Virus record (IMG/VR): IMGVR_UViG_3300025121_000045
Span: 1 to 64,000 of that record
From: a virus
DNA length: 64,000 bases
Direction: 5' to 3' (one strand)
Each line of letters begins with the position of its first letter. The first letter of the stretch is position 1. The notes beneath the pieces are model-generated. The model saw only the letters and a program-made list of their open reading frames with translations, was not told where the DNA came from and did not search any database. This document shows, one piece after another, positions 8,645 through 15,185 of this stretch. Position numbers and translations under genes: made by a program.

Positions 8645-8692
8645 ATGAAACGCATTCGATACTATTATAAGTGGCGTAGAGCCCAATACTGA
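8645..8692 (+). CDS. Possible 15-aa basic peptide
   Basis: A short Arg/Lys/Tyr-rich peptide follows AAGAAGG. Its TGA stop lies inside a 9-bp hairpin, and the frame stays open for 17 more codons after it. The call is speculative. Confidence 0.25.
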   Translation: MKRIRYYYKWRRAQY

Positions 8693-8714
8693 GGATGGTT
8701 TGCGACATCCTCAG
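8689..8714 (+). repeat. Perfect 9-bp hairpin at a stop codon
   Basis: CTGAGGATG at 8689-8697 pairs with CATCCTCAG at 8706-8714 across an 8-nt loop. No T-run follows, so it is not a typical terminator. The TGA of the 15-aa frame is in the base of the stem. Confidence 0.5.
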
Positions 8715-8742
8715 TAGCATATAAAATTGCACTGAGGGTGAG

Positions 8743-8826
8743 ATGATGTTGACCTACCAATATCGATCTTTAGAGTTCGATCTCTTACTCCCTCCAATTT
8801 TTCTCTTACTTCTTAGCATAAGATAA
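8743..8826 (+). CDS. Possible 27-aa membrane peptide
   Basis: GAGGGTGAG precedes ATG ATG. The peptide ends in a strongly hydrophobic Leu/Phe/Ile stretch, compatible with a tiny membrane protein. It stops one base before the CGTT motif of the next gene. Confidence 0.4.
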   Translation: MMLTYQYRSLEFDLLLPPIFLLLLSIR

Positions 8827-8830
8827 CGTT
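8827..8830 (+). promoter_or_regulatory. CGTT-type candidate promoter motif
   Basis: AACGTTTATTTGTCATAAC lies 35 nt before ATG 8865. It belongs to the recurring motif set. Confidence 0.35.
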
Positions 8831-8864
8831 TATTTGTCATAACAACATTCAATTGAGATTGATT

Positions 8865-9095
8865 ATGTGGCATGATTTAAAACGTGTTGCAGAAGAGAAG
8901 TTTCTGGACACATCGGCTTTTGAAAAGTTTGCGATGGAACTGGAAAATGTATCTCGATACAGCATTTATAATTACCAGGTGAGCTCTTGGCATGTAGATG
9001 CTCTCGTAAAAGCGTACCGGGATCAGAGACCCAATTACGAGGCCGAATATGACCGAGTAGCTCAGGAGCAAATTGCAAAACGACGTGCTTGGTAA
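8865..9095 (+). CDS. Hypothetical protein, 76 aa
   Basis: A small, mixed-charge helical protein with no recognised domain. ATG 8865 is chosen over the in-frame TTG 8853. The preceding GAGATTG is a weak ribosome site. Confidence 0.6.
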   Translation: MWHDLKRVAEEKFLDTSAFEKFAMELENVSRYSIYNYQVSSWHVDALVKAYRDQRPNYEAEYDRVAQEQIAKRRAW

Positions 9096-9173
9096 TGTAA
9101 ACTATTTAATAATATGGGGTAGCGCCAACGCGGGAGAGTTGGACTTGGCTTTTTGAACTTAATATTACTAATC

Positions 9174-9216
9174 CGTTTATACTAAATATCTCCAAGTAGG
9201 TTCGATTGGAGATATT
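9174..9216 (+). promoter_or_regulatory. CGTT motif plus 11-bp start hairpin of an HNH gene
   Basis: CGTT at 9174-9177 is followed by a perfect 11-bp stem (9185-9195 with 9206-9216, 10-nt loop). The stem contains the GGAG ribosome site and ends at the base before ATG 9217. RBS-masking hairpins are known for homing-endonuclease genes in T4. Confidence 0.65.
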
Positions 9217-10008
9217 ATGAAAACATGTGAGTCGTGTTCTAATGAACACCTGGGTAATTATGGTTCAGGAAGATTTTGTAATGTAAAATGTTCAAGGTCC
9301 TTTTCAACTAAAGCAAAAAGACTTGAAATAAATTCAAAAGTTTCCAAAACTTTATCTGGAAATGAAAAGGATGTAGATCAGAAATTAAAATTACGAAATA
9401 GTCATTTAAAAAGACTTAGAGTGACAGAAAAAGTATATGAACATAAAATAAATGCAAATTGCTTTACAAGAGGCGGGAGCATTTATAATGTGGTGTGTAG
9501 AAATTGTTTATGTGATTTTGAAACAACTATAATAGAACAAGAGTTTTGTTCTAGTTCGTGTACCGCGACATTTAATCAAACTGGAAAAAGATTAAGTGAC
9601 AAGCATAAAAATTCTATTTCGGAAGCTCTAAAAGAAAAATATAAGGGTAAGATTTTTTCTGATGAGGAGAGGAAGATTTTATCTTTAGCAGTTGGATCTT
9701 ACACAAAGGGTAAATTCAAAAGCGGTCACATTAATTCTATATGGGATGGTTCCTCTAGAACACGATTAAAAATCTTGAAAAGATTAAATTGTAGTACAGT
9801 TTGTGTTTCGTGTGGTTGGGATAAAGATGAATGCGATGTTCATCATATAAGGGGAAGAAAAATAGAAAACCCACATGCACATTCCAATTTGATTTTACTA
9901 TGCCCAAACTGTCATAGATTAGTACATAAAGGTAAACTGTCTCTATTAGGTCTTAAAACATTAGAAGATTTGTTTCCTTCAAATTGGAAAGATATGTATT
10001 TTGGATAA
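9217..10008 (+). CDS. HNH homing-type endonuclease
   Basis: This 263-aa protein has N-terminal CxxC clusters (CESC, CNVKC, CRNC, CSSSC) that form zinc fingers. The middle is basic with NUMOD3-like repeats (SDKHKNSISEALKEKYKGK). A C-terminal HNH core follows (CVSCGW, VHHIRGRK, NLILLCPNCHRLVHKG). It begins the tRNA region, typical territory for mobile nucleases. Its start is enclosed in a hairpin. Codon use is very AT-rich. Confidence 0.88.
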   Translation: MKTCESCSNEHLGNYGSGRFCNVKCSRSFSTKAKRLEINSKVSKTLSGNEKDVDQKLKLRNSHLKRLRVTEKVYEHKINANCFTRGGSIYNVVCRNCLCDFETTIIEQEFCSSSCTATFNQTGKRLSDKHKNSISEALKEKYKGKIFSDEERKILSLAVGSYTKGKFKSGHINSIWDGSSRTRLKILKRLNCSTVCVSCGWDKDECDVHHIRGRKIENPHAHSNLILLCPNCHRLVHKGKLSLLGLKTLEDLFPSNWKDMYFG

Positions 10009-10010
10009 GT

Positions 10011-10032
10011 GGTGGAGGCTTCGGCCTCCACC
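10011..10032 (+). promoter_or_regulatory. 9-bp hairpin with C(UUCG)G tetraloop
   Basis: GGTGGAGGC pairs perfectly with GCCTCCACC across TTCG, an exceptionally stable tetraloop. It lies between the HNH stop and the AGGAG site of the next gene at 10043. It could block upstream ribosomes or stabilise the 3' mRNA. There is no T-run. Confidence 0.6.
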
Positions 10033-10042
10033 AGGAGTAAGT

Positions 10043-10273
10043 ATGAAAATCAAGGTTGACGACAAAGTTGCTCTAAAACGTGACATTTACAGGACCTCTC
10101 ACATTACGAGAGAGGTCGAGCTTTATGCCTCAAAGGGTGAGACAGGGTCTGTAGAAAATGTATTTCCGAGTTCAGGGTCGGGACATATGTCCAAAGATGT
10201 AAGGTGGAATGCAAAAGTACGAATTGGTAATGTCTTGAAAACTTTTCGTGTTACAAGCTTAGAGGTTGTTTAG
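10043..10273 (+). CDS. Hypothetical protein, 76 aa
   Basis: A basic, probably beta-rich small protein; the pattern KIKVDDKVALKRDI suggests an SH3-like barrel, which is inference only. AGGAG lies 5 nt upstream of ATG 10043. An in-frame TTG at 10001 would run back through the tetraloop hairpin and is rejected. Confidence 0.6.
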   Translation: MKIKVDDKVALKRDIYRTSHITREVELYASKGETGSVENVFPSSGSGHMSKDVRWNAKVRIGNVLKTFRVTSLEVV

Positions 10274-10286
10274 GTTTTAGAAAATT

Positions 10287-10360
10287 GGGTCCATAATTCA
10301 ATGGAAGAATCTCCGGCTTTTAACCGGATTACCTCGGATCAATACCGAGTGGACCCACCA
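10287..10360 (+). tRNA. tRNA-Lys (anticodon TTT)
   Basis: Acceptor GGGTCCA pairs with TGGACCC, then A and encoded CCA. The anticodon stem TCCGG/CCGGA holds loop CTTTTAA. First gene of the tRNA cluster. Confidence 0.9.
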
Positions 10361-10367
10361 AATTAAT

Positions 10368-10447
10368 GGGGTTGTAGCCTAGAGGCCAGGCATCTGACTC
10401 TTAATCAGCGGCGTAAGCCAACGCAGGTTCGAATCCTGCCAGCCCCA
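10368..10447 (+). tRNA. Class II-like tRNA with Lys anticodon CTT
   Basis: Acceptor GGGGTTG pairs with CAGCCCC. The T-arm GCAGG-TTCGAAT-CCTGC is perfect. The anticodon loop is CTCTTAA on a 4-bp stem. The variable region of 13 nt contains the small stem GGC-GTAA-GCC, unusual for a lysine acceptor. The tail is A-CTA, not encoded CCA. Confidence 0.75.
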
Positions 10448-10490
10448 CTAAAAAGATACAAAAAGTATCTGAGAAAAGAGACTAAGTAAT

Positions 10491-10540
10491 CGTTACTATG
10501 ATGTGAACGTGACATAAACCAAAACACGGAGCGCATCATG
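10491..10540 (+). promoter_or_regulatory. CGTT motif plus hairpin containing the start codon
   Basis: CGTT at 10491-10494. TATGATG at 10497-10503 pairs with CATCATG at 10534-10540, which includes ATG 10538. CGGAG is in the loop. Confidence 0.45.
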
Positions 10541-10750
10541 AACGGCATTAAGGTTGGCTACCGGGCGAGTGGTAAGAAAATTCAGGATTATGCAATCATC
10601 CTGTTTTCAATGTTGTTTGTGCAGGAGTTCGGTATGACAGCCGGACTGGTATTTGGTGGAATGTGTGTGATCCTTGTGTGTGTTGTATATTACCAACTCG
10701 GCAAAGAACACAATCCGTTCCGTGATATGAAACGTAAACTGACTCGATGA
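10538..10750 (+). CDS. Small membrane protein, 70 aa
   Basis: Two hydrophobic segments are visible at about residues 18-32 and 33-52, followed by a basic C-terminal tail. CGGAG is a good ribosome site. It lies between tRNA genes and its function is unknown. Confidence 0.65.
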   Translation: MNGIKVGYRASGKKIQDYAIILFSMLFVQEFGMTAGLVFGGMCVILVCVVYYQLGKEHNPFRDMKRKLTR

Positions 10751-10755
10751 AATAT

Positions 10756-10839
10756 GGGTGTGTTGAGCAGGTGATGGGCTCATCTGGCTGTAAACCAGAC
10801 TCTTCGGACGTGTAGGTTTGATTCCTTCCGCACCCACCA
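10756..10839 (+). tRNA. tRNA-Tyr (anticodon GTA)
   Basis: Acceptor GGGTGTG pairs with CGCACCC, then A and CCA. Loop CTGTAAA and a class II variable arm are as expected for bacterial tRNA-Tyr. It follows the membrane-protein gene by 5 nt. Confidence 0.85.
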
Positions 10840-10863
10840 ATTTTAATGTTTAAGAGGAGTATT

Positions 10864-10986
10864 GTGGAAGTTCCATACACTGGGAAATGTGCAAAAGAGC
10901 AGGAAAAGCGCCGTCGCAGGCTGTATGCGGATACTCCTCGGCGCTTTGTTTCTGGAAAGAAAAACCTCGGTGCAAAGGGGCTTTGA
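10864..10986 (+). CDS. Small basic protein, 40 aa, frame open past TGA
   Basis: A GTG start follows AGGAG at good spacing. The peptide is Arg/Lys-rich. After the TGA at 10984-10986 the same frame stays open for 22 codons (an acidic segment) to TAA 11053-11055. It could be a truncated gene or a readthrough case. Confidence 0.45.
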   Translation: MEVPYTGKCAKEQEKRRRRLYADTPRRFVSGKKNLGAKGL

Positions 10987-11092
10987 ATCCTTGCCTCTGA
11001 AAAAGAGGTAGAAAAAATTGCTCTTCAGGATCTTAATAACATAGATCTTGATTAACGAAAGGCTTTTGGTTATTGTTTAGTATAGTAACGAT

Positions 11093-11167
11093 GGCTCCGT
11101 GGTATAAAGAATGTGCACCGATCTTCTAAATCGGATTATAAAGGTTTGAGTCCTTTCGGAGTCACCA
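11093..11167 (+). tRNA. tRNA-Arg (anticodon TCT)
   Basis: Acceptor GGCTCCG with CGGAGTC, loop CTTCTAA on CCGAT/ATCGG, encoded CCA. Matches the heavy AGA usage of the genes here. Confidence 0.88.
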
Positions 11168-11177
11168 GCAAGGAGCA

Positions 11178-11211
11178 CGATTTAGAGAAAGCTATAGATT
11201 TTTCTAAATCG
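11178..11211 (+). repeat. 13-bp hairpin between two tRNA-Arg genes
   Basis: 11178-11190 pairs with 11199-11211 (one G-T wobble) across an 8-nt loop. A smaller GTCGG/CCGAC hairpin follows at 11212-11228. Not a terminator by sequence; may be an RNA-processing element or tRNA debris. Confidence 0.5.
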
Positions 11212-11264
11212 GTCGGTAGAAGGCCGACGCAACACGGTGCGATAATTCGTGGAATCTTTTAAAT

Positions 11265-11341
11265 GCGCTTGTAGCTCAATTGGATAGAGTACTGGTCTTC
11301 TAAACCGGGGGTTGCAGGTTCGAAACCTGCCAGGCGCACCA
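11265..11341 (+). tRNA. tRNA-Arg (anticodon TCT), second copy
   Basis: Acceptor GCGCTTG with CAGGCGC, T-arm GCAGG/CCTGC, loop CTTCTAA, encoded CCA. The sequence is clearly different from the copy at 11093. Confidence 0.88.
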
Positions 11342-11533
11342 TATAGCAGAAAAAGGCGAAGTACAAGCTGGAGGAGTTGAAGTTCATTGGCGGTTTAGGT
11401 TATGTTTATTACGCTGGCGTTAACCGACGTGTAATAAATGGGTTCGAATCCCTTGCTAGGTCGCAAGCCCAGCAAATGCCGCTTCAACGAATCACTGCTA
11501 TTTTGATTTTAAAAATCAAGTTGTGTAATATGT
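11342..11533 (+). other. Unassigned structured, tRNA-like intergenic segment
   Basis: It contains GTTGAAG...CTTCAAC arms, a TTTATTAC/GTAATAAA hairpin, a GGG-TTCGAAT-CCC T-arm-like stretch, and a TTGATTTT/AAAATCAA inverted repeat just before tRNA-Val. I could not fold it into a convincing tRNA. An open frame across it runs into tRNA-Val and is not believable. Confidence 0.4.
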
Positions 11534-11608
11534 GGCCGAGTATATCAAAGGAAGATGGCCTCTCTTACAAAGAGGAGGTAGCGGGATCAATACCCGCCTC
11601 GGCTACCA
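11534..11608 (+). tRNA. tRNA-Val (anticodon TAC)
   Basis: Acceptor GGCCGAG with CTCGGCT (one G-T), anticodon stem CCTCT/AGAGG with loop CTTACAA, T-arm GCGGG/CCCGC, encoded CCA. Confidence 0.85.
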
Positions 11609-11610
11609 AA

Positions 11611-11646
11611 TAGGCTACAGAAGTTCGATTCTTCTATCGCCTACCA
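11611..11646 (+). pseudogene. tRNA relic: acceptor and T-arm only
   Basis: TAGGC pairs with GCCTA around the T-arm AGAAG-TTCGATT-CTTCT and ends in CCA. The D and anticodon arms are absent. It looks like an internally deleted tRNA or a minihelix. Confidence 0.6.
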
Positions 11647-11663
11647 AGTTTATTTTAGTTTAT

Positions 11664-11740
11664 CCGACCGTCATCCAATCCGGTTAAGATGCCGTGCTGA
11701 TAACGCGGTCATGGAGATTCAAATTCTCCCGGTCGGACCA
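11664..11740 (+). tRNA. tRNA-Ile (anticodon GAT)
   Basis: Acceptor CCGACCG with CGGTCGG, loop CTGATAA on CCGTG/CGCGG, T-arm GGAGA/TCTCC, encoded CCA. The next base after CCA begins the HNH gene's ATG. Confidence 0.85.
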
Positions 11741-12340
11741 ATGTCTGCTGTAATAATAAAAATGGGGTCTCGAAAACATATTAAAGAAGCCTTAGTTGAA
11801 GCTATGGGCGGAAAATGCTCTGTTTGTGGCTATAATAATACTTTAGAAGCTTTATGTTTTCATCATGTTGACCCAAAACAAAAAACTTTCAATTTTGGGT
11901 CTTATCATGTTTTGAATTTTACGAAATTCAAAGAAGAGATGTTAAAGTGTGTTCTCTTATGTTGTAGATGTCATTCAGAAATACATTCTGGTTATATTCC
12001 GCAAGAAAAGGTATTAGAAATATATAAGCCGGAAATTTATAAAAATATTGTATTGCAAGAACGTAAAATAGTCAGAAACTGTCCTATAATTAATTGTAGA
12101 ATATGTGATACTGAATTTCAAACTACTAGTAATGGACAAAAATATTGTAGTAATAAATGCAGCTCTATATCCAGTAGAAAATTTGAAATTTCAAAAGAAA
12201 AATTAGAAGGGCTTGTGAATACTAAACCCTTAATAAAGATAGGTAACATGTTTGGTGTTTCAGAAGCAGCAATACGTAAAAAGTGCGAGGTTTATGGTAT
12301 TCTTTACAAGAAACGAGACTTGAATAAAACACAAACATAA
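11741..12340 (+). CDS. HNH homing-type endonuclease in tRNA cluster
   Basis: This 199-aa protein has HNH core CSVCGY, ALCFHHVDP, LLCCRCHSEIHSG, a second zinc pair (CRICD, CSNKC) and a C-terminal helix-turn-helix-like tail (FGVSEAAIRKKCEVYGILYKK). It is a close paralogue of the proteins at 12525 and 14352. Its ATG 11741 abuts the CCA of tRNA-Ile; ATG 11762 is an alternative. No good ribosome site is visible. A tRNA 3' fragment follows its stop, consistent with insertion into tRNA DNA. Confidence 0.85.
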   Translation: MSAVIIKMGSRKHIKEALVEAMGGKCSVCGYNNTLEALCFHHVDPKQKTFNFGSYHVLNFTKFKEEMLKCVLLCCRCHSEIHSGYIPQEKVLEIYKPEIYKNIVLQERKIVRNCPIINCRICDTEFQTTSNGQKYCSNKCSSISSRKFEISKEKLEGLVNTKPLIKIGNMFGVSEAAIRKKCEVYGILYKKRDLNKTQT

Positions 12341-12344
12341 AAAT

Positions 12345-12373
12345 CAAAGGTTCAACTCCTTCTCGTCGCACCA
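12345..12373 (+). pseudogene. tRNA 3'-end fragment
   Basis: The T-loop TTCAACT between AAGG and CCTT, followed by a 3' acceptor-like strand TCGTCGC, then A and CCA. No matching 5' half is nearby. It lies directly after the HNH stop. Confidence 0.6.
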
Positions 12374-12380
12374 AGATTTA

Positions 12381-12427
12381 CGACATAAAGGGTTTAGAGT
12401 TGACCTTATGTCGATTATAACAACTCT
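12381..12427 (+). ncRNA. tRNA-leader pseudoknot, copy A
   Basis: Stem 1 is 8 bp (12381-12388 with 12406-12413). Its loop contains AGAGTTG (12396-12402), which pairs with CAACTCT (12421-12427), giving an H-type pseudoknot. Stem 2 ends exactly 2 nt (TT) before the first base of tRNA-Lys at 12430. Copies B and C have the same geometry with different stem sequences. Confidence 0.72.
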
Positions 12428-12429
12428 TT

Positions 12430-12503
12430 GGGTCCATAGTTCAATGGTAGAACATCTGGCTCTTAACCAGACTACGAAAGTTCGATTCTTTCTGGACCCA
12501 CCA
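12430..12503 (+). tRNA. tRNA-Lys (anticodon CTT)
   Basis: Acceptor GGGTCCA with TGGACCC, loop CTCTTAA on CTGG/CCAG, T-arm GAAAG/CTTTC, encoded CCA. Preceded by pseudoknot A. Confidence 0.9.
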
Positions 12504-12524
12504 ATGTTTTTAATGTGGTAATGA

Positions 12525-13262
12525 ATGGTTTGTATAAAGTGTGGGTTAAATTTCCCTCATCTCTTGATGATAAAAGGTAGACAAGAAGATTTAAGTAATA
12601 GGGTATATTGTTTATCTTGTTGTCCTTTTGGTATTAAAAATATTAGAGATTTCGTAGATCCTTTAAATGAAGAAACAGAAGTTGAAATAGATTTTAGAGG
12701 AACATTTAAACGAGCTTTAGTAATAGCTATGGGTAACAAATGTGCCATATGTGGTTACAAGGCTACAATACAAGCTTTATGTATTCATCATATAGATCCG
12801 TCCAAGAAAACATTTAGTTTTGGATCCTATAATGTGTTGAATTTCGAAAAATATAACTTGGAGATGAAAAATTGTTTGTTATTATGTCTTAATTGTCATT
12901 CAGAAATACATTCTAAACATATCCCAGAAGAAAAAGTTTTAGAAGTGTATAAGCCAGAGTTGTATAAAACTTTGGTCGCTAAGAAAAGACTTTTAAAAAA
13001 GGTTTACCCTATAGTAGATTGCAAAGTTTGTAATAAACAATATCAACCTTCTACGGGAAACCAAAAGTATTGTTCTAATGAATGTCAAAGTATCGGTAAG
13101 AAGAAGTTTGACATAACAAAAATAAAATTGGAACTCTTAATAAGAGAGAAACACCCTGTAGAAATAGGGAAGTTATTTAATGTATCAGAAGCAAGTGTAA
13201 GGAAAAGATGCGAGAAATATGGAATTTCATATAAAAAGAAATACATGAAAGTCAGAAATTAG
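12525..13262 (+). CDS. HNH homing-type endonuclease, paralogue
   Basis: This 245-aa protein has an N-terminal zinc cluster (CIKCG, CLSCC), HNH core CAICGY, ALCIHHIDP, LLCLNCHSEIHS, a second CxxC pair (CKVC, CSNEC) and the same C-terminal FNVSEASVRKRCEKYGISYKK tail as its neighbours. It lies 21 nt after tRNA-Lys and 4 nt before tRNA-Ile. The extra N-terminal finger distinguishes it from the copy at 11741. Confidence 0.87.
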   Translation: MVCIKCGLNFPHLLMIKGRQEDLSNRVYCLSCCPFGIKNIRDFVDPLNEETEVEIDFRGTFKRALVIAMGNKCAICGYKATIQALCIHHIDPSKKTFSFGSYNVLNFEKYNLEMKNCLLLCLNCHSEIHSKHIPEEKVLEVYKPELYKTLVAKKRLLKKVYPIVDCKVCNKQYQPSTGNQKYCSNECQSIGKKKFDITKIKLELLIREKHPVEIGKLFNVSEASVRKRCEKYGISYKKKYMKVRN

Positions 13263-13266
13263 ATAT

Positions 13267-13344
13267 GTGACGGTGGCCAAGTCTGGTTAAGGCTCTGTGC
13301 TGATAACGCAGAAACCGGAGGTTCAAATCCTCCCCGTCACACCA
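13267..13344 (+). tRNA. tRNA-Ile (anticodon GAT), second copy
   Basis: Acceptor GTGACGG with CCGTCAC, loop CTGATAA on CTGTG/CGCAG, T-arm GGAGG/CCTCC, encoded CCA. Confidence 0.88.
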
Positions 13345-13351
13345 AGTTTTA

Positions 13352-13397
13352 GACGTACAAGGTTTAGGGTTGACTGTACGTTGAATATAACAACCCT
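13352..13397 (+). ncRNA. tRNA-leader pseudoknot, copy B
   Basis: Stem 1 ACGTACA (13353-13359) with TGTACGT (13375-13381), plus a G-T wobble outside. The loop segment AGGGTTG (13366-13372) pairs with CAACCCT (13391-13397). Two T bases separate it from tRNA-Lys at 13400. Compared with copy A, an A-T pair in stem 2 has become G-C and stem 1 is wholly different yet paired. Confidence 0.72.
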
Positions 13398-13399
13398 TT

Positions 13400-13476
13400 G
13401 GGCAGGTAGTTCAACAGATTAGAATGTCGATCTCTTAAATCGAAAGATGTGGGTTTGACTCCCACCCAGCCCACCA
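13400..13476 (+). tRNA. tRNA-Lys (anticodon CTT), another copy
   Basis: Acceptor GGGCAGG with CCAGCCC (one A-A mismatch), loop CTCTTAA on TCGAT/ATCGA, T-arm GTGGG/CCCAC, encoded CCA. Confidence 0.82.
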
Positions 13477-13492
13477 AGTATTGGAGTTTAGA

Positions 13493-13882
13493 GTGTTATT
13501 ACATAGAAGCACAGTAGATGCATGTATTAAAGCCTTAGAGGCTTATAGTGAATCTTTAAAGGGTGTTGAAAGAGATCATATTATAGGGTTGATATGTGAG
13601 CTAGAAGGAGAAGCTTCTAACATGGGTCATATATCTTATGATCCTACGTATCCAGATTTTGTGGAAACAAAATGGGGTTATGAAGTTAGTTTGGACACGG
13701 TAGGGCCAAACGTTGTTCAAGTAATGAAATTAATAAGAGAAACAGTTGGTTTAGAACTACAAAAGCTACAGGCAATGATACGTAGTGTACCCGCAATTCT
13801 TTTATCCGAAATGAGTAAAGAAGACGCGGAATGTATAAAGCAAAAGTTTGAAGCTGTTGGGGCTACAGTATCTTTTAAGTGA
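13493..13882 (+). CDS. Protein with ribosomal bL12 C-terminal-type domain
   Basis: GTG 13493 follows GGAG at 6-nt spacing; the in-frame TTG 13481 lacks one. The 129-aa product ends (about residues 70-129) in a sequence matching the bL12 (L7/L12) C-terminal domain: VMKLIRETVGLELQKLQAM, then VPAILLSEMSKEDAECIKQK and AVGATVSFK. That domain recruits translation GTPases on the ribosome stalk. The N-terminal part is not the usual bL12 dimerisation domain. Phage-encoded bL12 is reported in some large phages. It sits within the tRNA cluster, consistent with a role in translation. Confidence 0.75.
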   Translation: MLLHRSTVDACIKALEAYSESLKGVERDHIIGLICELEGEASNMGHISYDPTYPDFVETKWGYEVSLDTVGPNVVQVMKLIRETVGLELQKLQAMIRSVPAILLSEMSKEDAECIKQKFEAVGATVSFK

Positions 13883-13941
13883 GTCCATATTCCATCTAAA
13901 TAATGGATCTTTTGTTCCGTGTATATAACATGGAGGACGTT

Positions 13942-14103
13942 ATGGAAGAAAAAGCTAGATTGGTATGGTGTAAAGGTACTTGGCCAGAAGACAATTATGA
14001 GGATTTTAAGGTTTTCCAGGTTCGTCCAGATGAAACTGACGAAGATGCCTTTAAACGGGCAGAGGAAGCGTATAGCGTAGAGAATGAGTTTTATATTAAG
14101 TAA
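13942..14103 (+). CDS. Small acidic protein, 53 aa
   Basis: GGAGG lies 5 nt before ATG 13942, which is preferred over the in-frame ATGs at 13903 and 13930. The protein is acidic with aromatic residues and has no recognised domain. tRNA follows 5 nt after its stop. Confidence 0.6.
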   Translation: MEEKARLVWCKGTWPEDNYEDFKVFQVRPDETDEDAFKRAEEAYSVENEFYIK

Positions 14104-14108
14104 TATCT

Positions 14109-14193
14109 GGGGTCGTGGTATATCGGCTGTACACCGGACTTTTAATCCGTGACCGAAAGGTCTAGGTAGGTTCGACTCCTACCGGCCCAACCA
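14109..14193 (+). tRNA. Class II-like tRNA with Lys anticodon TTT
   Basis: Acceptor GGGGTCG with CGGCCCA gives six pairs and a G1-A72 mismatch; then A and CCA. Loop CTTTTAA on a 4-bp stem. The long variable arm GACC-GAAA-GGTC is class II-like, as in the tRNA at 10368. Confidence 0.72.
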
Positions 14194-14202
14194 TGTTAAT
14201 TT

Positions 14203-14278
14203 GGGTCCTTAGCTCAGCAGGTAGAGCATCTGGCTTTTAACCAGAGGGTGCCCGGATCAAGACCGGGAGGACCCACCA
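14203..14278 (+). tRNA. tRNA-Lys (anticodon TTT), class I
   Basis: Acceptor GGGTCCT with AGGACCC, loop CTTTTAA on TCTGG/CCAGA, T-arm CCCGG/CCGGG, encoded CCA. Confidence 0.9.
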
Positions 14279-14314
14279 AACTTGTCTTATGTTATTTTTG
14301 CACTAATGTTTTTG

Positions 14315-14352
14315 TATAAATCCTCATATGTAAATTAATTTGAGGATTTATA
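14315..14352 (+). promoter_or_regulatory. 12-bp start hairpin of an HNH gene
   Basis: Perfect stem 14315-14326 with 14341-14352 (14-nt loop). The 3' arm carries GAGG and its last base is the A of ATG 14352. Same architecture as at 9185-9216. Confidence 0.65.
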
Positions 14353-15095
14353 TGAGAATTAGAACAAGTCCTATATGGGATCTTCCAAAAGAAGAGTTTG
14401 AGTCTTTAGTAGCAAAGAGTGAAACTTTTACAGCAATATTAGCTCATGTTGGATTACGAAATATCGGCCATAATTGGAAAACTCTAAGAACCCGACTTTT
14501 AGAAGATGGAATAGACTTTAGTCATATAGGTACTGGTCGTACTTGGGCAAAAGGTAAATTTTTTAGAAGAGCTTCAAATGAAGAAGTTTTTGTAAAAGGT
14601 CCTGGTTACGGCAAAAGTCATATAAAAGAAAGAATAATAAAAGAAAACCTATTATCATATATATGTGCTAATTGTAAACTAGAGCCAGTTTGGAATGGTG
14701 AAAAATTAGTTTTGCATTTAGACCATATTAACGGTGACGGAACTGATGACAGATTAGAGAATTTAAGATTTTTATGTCCTAACTGTCACAGTCAAACAAA
14801 AACTTATACAGGTAGGAATAAAATACTAGGAAGGCATGTTCCAAAATATTGTATAGATTGTAATAAACAGGTATCTCATAATCAATATGATAGATGTTTT
14901 TTATGTTCTCAAAAATGGAGAGGTTTAACACAGAGAAAATTTGACCCCTCAAAAGAGGAGTTAGAAAATTTAGTAAAGTCTAATTCTATAATAGACATAG
15001 GATTGATGTTTAATGTGTCTGAAGCTGCTGTAAGGAAAAGATGTGAGCTTTTAGGCATACTGTATAAGAAAAAAGATTTAAAAATGCGCCTCTAG
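14352..15095 (+). CDS. HNH homing-type endonuclease, third paralogue
   Basis: This 247-aa protein has an N-terminal region unlike its paralogues (SPIWDLPKEEFESLVAKSE), then the HNH core CANCKLEP, LHLDHINGDGTDDRLENLR, LCPNCHSQT, a CxxC pair (CIDC, CFLC) and the shared C-terminal FNVSEAAVRKRCELLGILYKK tail. Its last ten bases are also the first ten of tRNA-Arg(ACG), so the coding end overlaps a tRNA. Start as described by the hairpin at 14315. Confidence 0.87.
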   Translation: MRIRTSPIWDLPKEEFESLVAKSETFTAILAHVGLRNIGHNWKTLRTRLLEDGIDFSHIGTGRTWAKGKFFRRASNEEVFVKGPGYGKSHIKERIIKENLLSYICANCKLEPVWNGEKLVLHLDHINGDGTDDRLENLRFLCPNCHSQTKTYTGRNKILGRHVPKYCIDCNKQVSHNQYDRCFLCSQKWRGLTQRKFDPSKEELENLVKSNSIIDIGLMFNVSEAAVRKRCELLGILYKKKDLKMRL

Positions 15096-15161
15096 CTCAA
15101 CGGATAGAGCAAGGGTTTACGAAGCCCAAGACGGTGAGTTCAATTCTCCCGAGGCGCTCCA
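15086..15161 (+). tRNA. tRNA-Arg (anticodon ACG)
   Basis: Acceptor GCGCCTC with GAGGCGC, T73, CCA. Loop TTACGAA on AGGGT/GCCCA (imperfect ends), T-arm GTGAG/CTCCC imperfect. The first 10 nt overlap the HNH coding end. Confidence 0.82.
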
Positions 15162-15185
15162 GACGATTATATTAAGACCTCGTCC

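Noticed and set aside
8689-8714. SECIS-like element for selenocysteine
   Set aside because: The hairpin includes the TGA itself and lacks a recognisable bacterial SECIS loop; no selenoprotein is suggested by the short frame.
11377-11613. A 78-codon frame between tRNA-Arg and tRNA-Val
   Set aside because: It runs through the whole tRNA-Val gene and its product shows no coding character.
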